DNA of 6,911 bases from Acidobacteriota bacterium (GTDB lineage Bacteria > Acidobacteriota > Polarisedimenticolia > J045). Positions 4,729-6,911 of this stretch are shown piece after piece (the stretch's first letter is position 1; each line of letters starts with the position of its first letter). The stretch spans positions 1 through 6,911 of the forward strand of contig JAMOQA010000519.1 of NCBI GenBank assembly GCA_027064265.1, written 5' to 3'. The translations under genes were made by a program, and so were the position numbers. Under the pieces are notes generated by a model. It was given only the letters and a program-made list of their open reading frames with translations, searched no databases and was not told the origin of the DNA.

Positions 4729-6911
4729 ATGAATCTCGTCACGAAACGGTGGTGGACCCCCGCGATCGTCGTCCTCTTCGTCCTGCCGGTGTGCGCTGGT
4801 TCCGCGGTGGGTGCCGCGGCGGACGATCCCGTCCGTGCCCCGGGGGTACGGGAAGAGGTTTCCATCCGCCTGCTGCAGGTGCCGTTCGTCGTGCGCCACC
4901 CGCGGACGGGGAAGGTCGTGCGCGGTCTCGGTGTCGAGGACCTCCGGGTCTGGGTCGACGGGGAAGAACTCGCGGGTGGCACCCGGCGTGGCCTGGCGCT
5001 GGACGAGGTGTGCGGGGCCGAGTCCGGCGAGCCGGCCGAGGCGGCGCGCCCGGAGGAGCGGCTGGTCCTGCTGGTCGCGGACCTCAACTGGCTGGACGCC
5101 CGGGGTCGCTGGAAGGTGGCGGAAGCGCTCGAGCAGCTGGCCGAGCGGATCGAGTCGGAGGGGGCGGGGCCCTGGCGATACCGGGTCTACGCGATCACGG
5201 GAACCGTGCTGCCCCTGACGGCCGGTGCGACCGCGGACCCACGGGAACTGCGGCTGGCCGCCCGGTTGCTGCGGGAGGAGCCGTGGCGCGGGTGGTTCCC
5301 CGCGGGCAGGCGGCCGTCGGTCGCGAAGGAGTACCGGCGGGACCCGGACGTCCGGGCCGTCGCGAAACCGACCCGGGACGAGGTGGGGAAGATCCGCTCG
5401 ACCGGGCCGCTCGGGAAGACGTTCCCGAAGTTCGGGCAGGGCAACGAGCCCGAGAAGGGGAGTGCCGCCCTGATCGGGGGGCTCCTCTCGGCGGAGGGCG
5501 GCGGGACGATGACCCGCAACGCCACCGCCGCCATGAACGTCGTCCTCGAGGTGCCTTCCATCCCGGGCAACTACTACGAGCACGTGGTGGACGGGCTCCT
5601 GGGTCCCCAGCCGGAGGCGAGCCTGTCGGCGTTGCGGGCGATCCTCCTCGCGAACCGGGACTGGCCGGGCTGGAAGGGAGTCGTCTTCTACACGGCCCGG
5701 GAGATGCATTCCGTCGACGCCCGTCGGCAGCAGGAGGACCTGGACGCGGTACTCGACGCGGCACGGGGGGAGTTCGCGCTGTGGACGGTGGACGTACCGG
5801 GGCTGACCCGGGTGGTCCGGCCGGGGAAGGGGGCGTATCCCGCGGCGCAGCTGCTCCCGGTGCGGCTGCTCACCCCGCTGGCCCTCGAGACCGGTGGCGG
5901 CGTCCTGCGGAACGCGGGGGACCTGTCGCTGGCGTGGCGGCGACTCGAGGAGCGGCTCGCGTGCCACTATGTCCTGTCGGTGCCGGTGGAGGACGCGGCG
6001 CGAGTGCGTCGGGTGCCGGTGCGGGTGGAGGTGGACACGCGACGTCGGCGGGACCTCTGGGGGGCCGAGGTCGAGATGCCGGGCCGGTTCCTGCTGGAGA
6101 CGGAACGTGCCCGGCTGCTGCGTCGGCGGACGGCGGCGCTGCTCGACCCGGTGGACTTCGCCGAGCCACGCGTGCGGGTGGAGCCCGGGCTGGTCCCGGG
6201 AGAGGCGTTCGAGCTGCGCGTGCGGGTGCCCCTCGCGGACCTCGCGTGGGAGCCGTGGCACGGGCCGGAGGGTGGCACGATCGCGCGCCTCCTGGTGGAC
6301 GTGGTCGCCGGCTCCCGTAGCCGGACGGCCTGCACGGTGGAGGGGGAGCGGGACGGACGGGTTGTCCTGTGGGTACCCCTGCCGCCCGGTGACGGGGACC
6401 GCCGGGAGCTGGTGGCGAGGGTGCGGTGCGGCGAACCTCCGGGCACGGGAGGGCTCGTGCTGCGGGCGGCGGTGACGGACATGGTCGCCGGCCGGACCGG
6501 GGGCGCCCTCGGCATCGCGCTGCGGCCTCCGGGGGAGAAGCCCGGCCCGCCGATGCTGGAGGTGGCGACGGGGAAGGACCTCGCCTGGAGCCCGGGGAGC
6601 CTGGTGGCGCGTCGGGACCGAGAGCGAGGCGCGTGGCGTCTCGTGACGGGTCCCGTGGACCCGGGGGACCGGCTGCGGCTGACGTGGTCGGCGTGCGGAG
6701 ATCGCCCGGGCGAGCTGCGGGGAGTGCTGCTGCGCACCACCGGCGAGGAGGATTCTCCCCCGGAGGTCGTCGCGGTCTTCCCCGGGAAGTCGATCCGGGT
6801 CGAGGATGGTAAGCCGTGTCCCGTGGCGCGGCTCGTCGTGCCGGAGTACACGCTCGGGCCGGGAACGTACCTGCTGGCGCTTCTGCGGCGGGACGTCGAT
6901 CCGGCAGCCTG
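4729..6911 (+). CDS. Secreted VWFA-related (Acidobacterial-type) protein, 3' end outside or just at the window edge
   Basis: The frame stays open for 727 codons and ends in a partial codon TG, so a TGA could complete it one base later. Residues 10-30 form a Sec signal peptide with likely cleavage near AVGAA-ADD. The VCAG around Cys22 is not a good lipobox because Val precedes Cys. Residues 43-420 resemble the 'VWFA-related Acidobacterial domain' family: 'VPFVVRHPRTGKVVRGLGVE' (51-70) and 'DLRVWVDGEEL' (71-81) match its opening 'V.V.D..G..V.GL..EDF.V.EDG'. 'RLVLLVADLNWLD' (111-123) is the first VWA strand, 'WKGVVFYTA' (315-323) a later one, and 'LTPLALETGGGVLRNAGDLS' (381-400) plus 'ACHYVLSVPV' (411-420) match its end. 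The metal-binding DxSxS is absent (DLNWL), so MIDAS function is doubtful. An insertion-like, Lys/Gly-rich stretch occupies about 185-265. About 300 further residues are beta-rich and unassigned. The function of the family is unknown. The start is ATG 4729, 5 nt after GGAGGGAGG. It is G-ending-codon rich compared with its neighbours. Confidence 0.85.
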   Translation, partial: MNLVTKRWWTPAIVVLFVLPVCAGSAVGAAADDPVRAPGVREEVSIRLLQVPFVVRHPRTGKVVRGLGVEDLRVWVDGEELAGGTRRGLALDEVCGAESGEPAEAARPEERLVLLVADLNWLDARGRWKVAEALEQLAERIESEGAGPWRYRVYAITGTVLPLTAGATADPRELRLAARLLREEPWRGWFPAGRRPSVAKEYRRDPDVRAVAKPTRDEVGKIRSTGPLGKTFPKFGQGNEPEKGSAALIGGLLSAEGGGTMTRNATAAMNVVLEVPSIPGNYYEHVVDGLLGPQPEASLSALRAILLANRDWPGWKGVVFYTAREMHSVDARRQQEDLDAVLDAARGEFALWTVDVPGLTRVVRPGKGAYPAAQLLPVRLLTPLALETGGGVLRNAGDLSLAWRRLEERLACHYVLSVPVEDAARVRRVPVRVEVDTRRRRDLWGAEVEMPGRFLLETERARLLRRRTAALLDPVDFAEPRVRVEPGLVPGEAFELRVRVPLADLAWEPWHGPEGGTIARLLVDVVAGSRSRTACTVEGERDGRVVLWVPLPPGDGDRRELVARVRCGEPPGTGGLVLRAAVTDMVAGRTGGALGIALRPPGEKPGPPMLEVATGKDLAWSPGSLVARRDRERGAWRLVTGPVDPGDRLRLTWSACGDRPGELRGVLLRTTGEEDSPPEVVAVFPGKSIRVEDGKPCPVARLVVPEYTLGPGTYLLALLRRDVDPAA

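Noticed and set aside
4713..4731. Lipobox reading of the VWFA signal peptide (Leu-Pro-Val-Cys at residues 19-22)
   Set aside because: The residue before Cys is Val and not Gly, Ala or Ser, so signal peptidase II cleavage is unlikely; an AVGAA-type signal peptidase I site follows.
4423..6261. Long minus-strand open frame antisense to the VWFA gene
   Set aside because: It is codon-aligned antisense to the VWFA frame, which explains its openness. It has no family motif, and the plus strand has a signal peptide, promoter and ribosome binding site.
3945..6320. Long plus-strand open frame of about 790 residues overlapping the methyltransferase and VWFA genes
   Set aside because: It is low-complexity and Arg/Gly-rich through both real genes. 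Only the short stretch inside the gap near 4573-4690 looks protein-like, and that is reported separately.

Overview
The window is very GC-rich (roughly 70% by eye) with densely packed genes. It suggests a high-GC environmental bacterium, most likely an Acidobacteriota member or close relative. The main pointer is the large gene at the right end, which encodes a secreted protein resembling the 'VWFA-related Acidobacterial domain' family. A GspG-like pseudopilin fits this but does not prove it. No rRNA, tRNA, mobile element or CRISPR array was seen.

Left block (1-1814, minus strand). In transcription order it holds a complete HDOD-domain protein (942-1814, GTG start), a GspG-like pseudopilin (247-810) and the N-terminus of a second HDOD protein (<1-192) that leaves the window. 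The two HDOD proteins are paralogues. Short spacers (131 and 54 nt) suggest a linked group, although a hairpin directly after the first HDOD gene may separate it from the pseudopilin. HDOD proteins lack HD-phosphohydrolase catalysis and usually act as signalling or scaffold proteins. The layout suggests regulation of, or coupling to, a pilus-like or type II secretion-like apparatus, but this is inference.

Middle block (1970-4426, plus strand, divergent from the left block). It holds a small secreted protein of unknown function, an M28-family metallopeptidase with all expected metal and catalytic residues plus predicted membrane segments, and a class I SAM-dependent methyltransferase. Gaps of 46 and 8 nt indicate one operon. 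About 140 nt after the methyltransferase is a strong intrinsic terminator: a perfect 12-bp GC stem, a C(UCCG)G tetraloop and a T-rich tail.

Right block (4672 to the end, plus strand). A sigma70-like promoter (TTGACC, 18 bp, TATCAC) and a strong ribosome binding site precede a large secreted VWFA-related protein, of which 727 codons are visible before the window ends. Its von Willebrand MIDAS motif is degenerate, and about 300 residues follow the part that resembles the family. Its codon choice differs from the upstream genes (GTG rather than GTC for valine).

No complete, clearly new system is evident. The points most worth a second look are the HDOD/pseudopilin/HDOD arrangement, the membrane-embedded M28 peptidase in an operon with a methyltransferase and an unknown exported protein, the MIDAS-less VWFA protein with its C-terminal extension, and the structured 302-nt gap before it.
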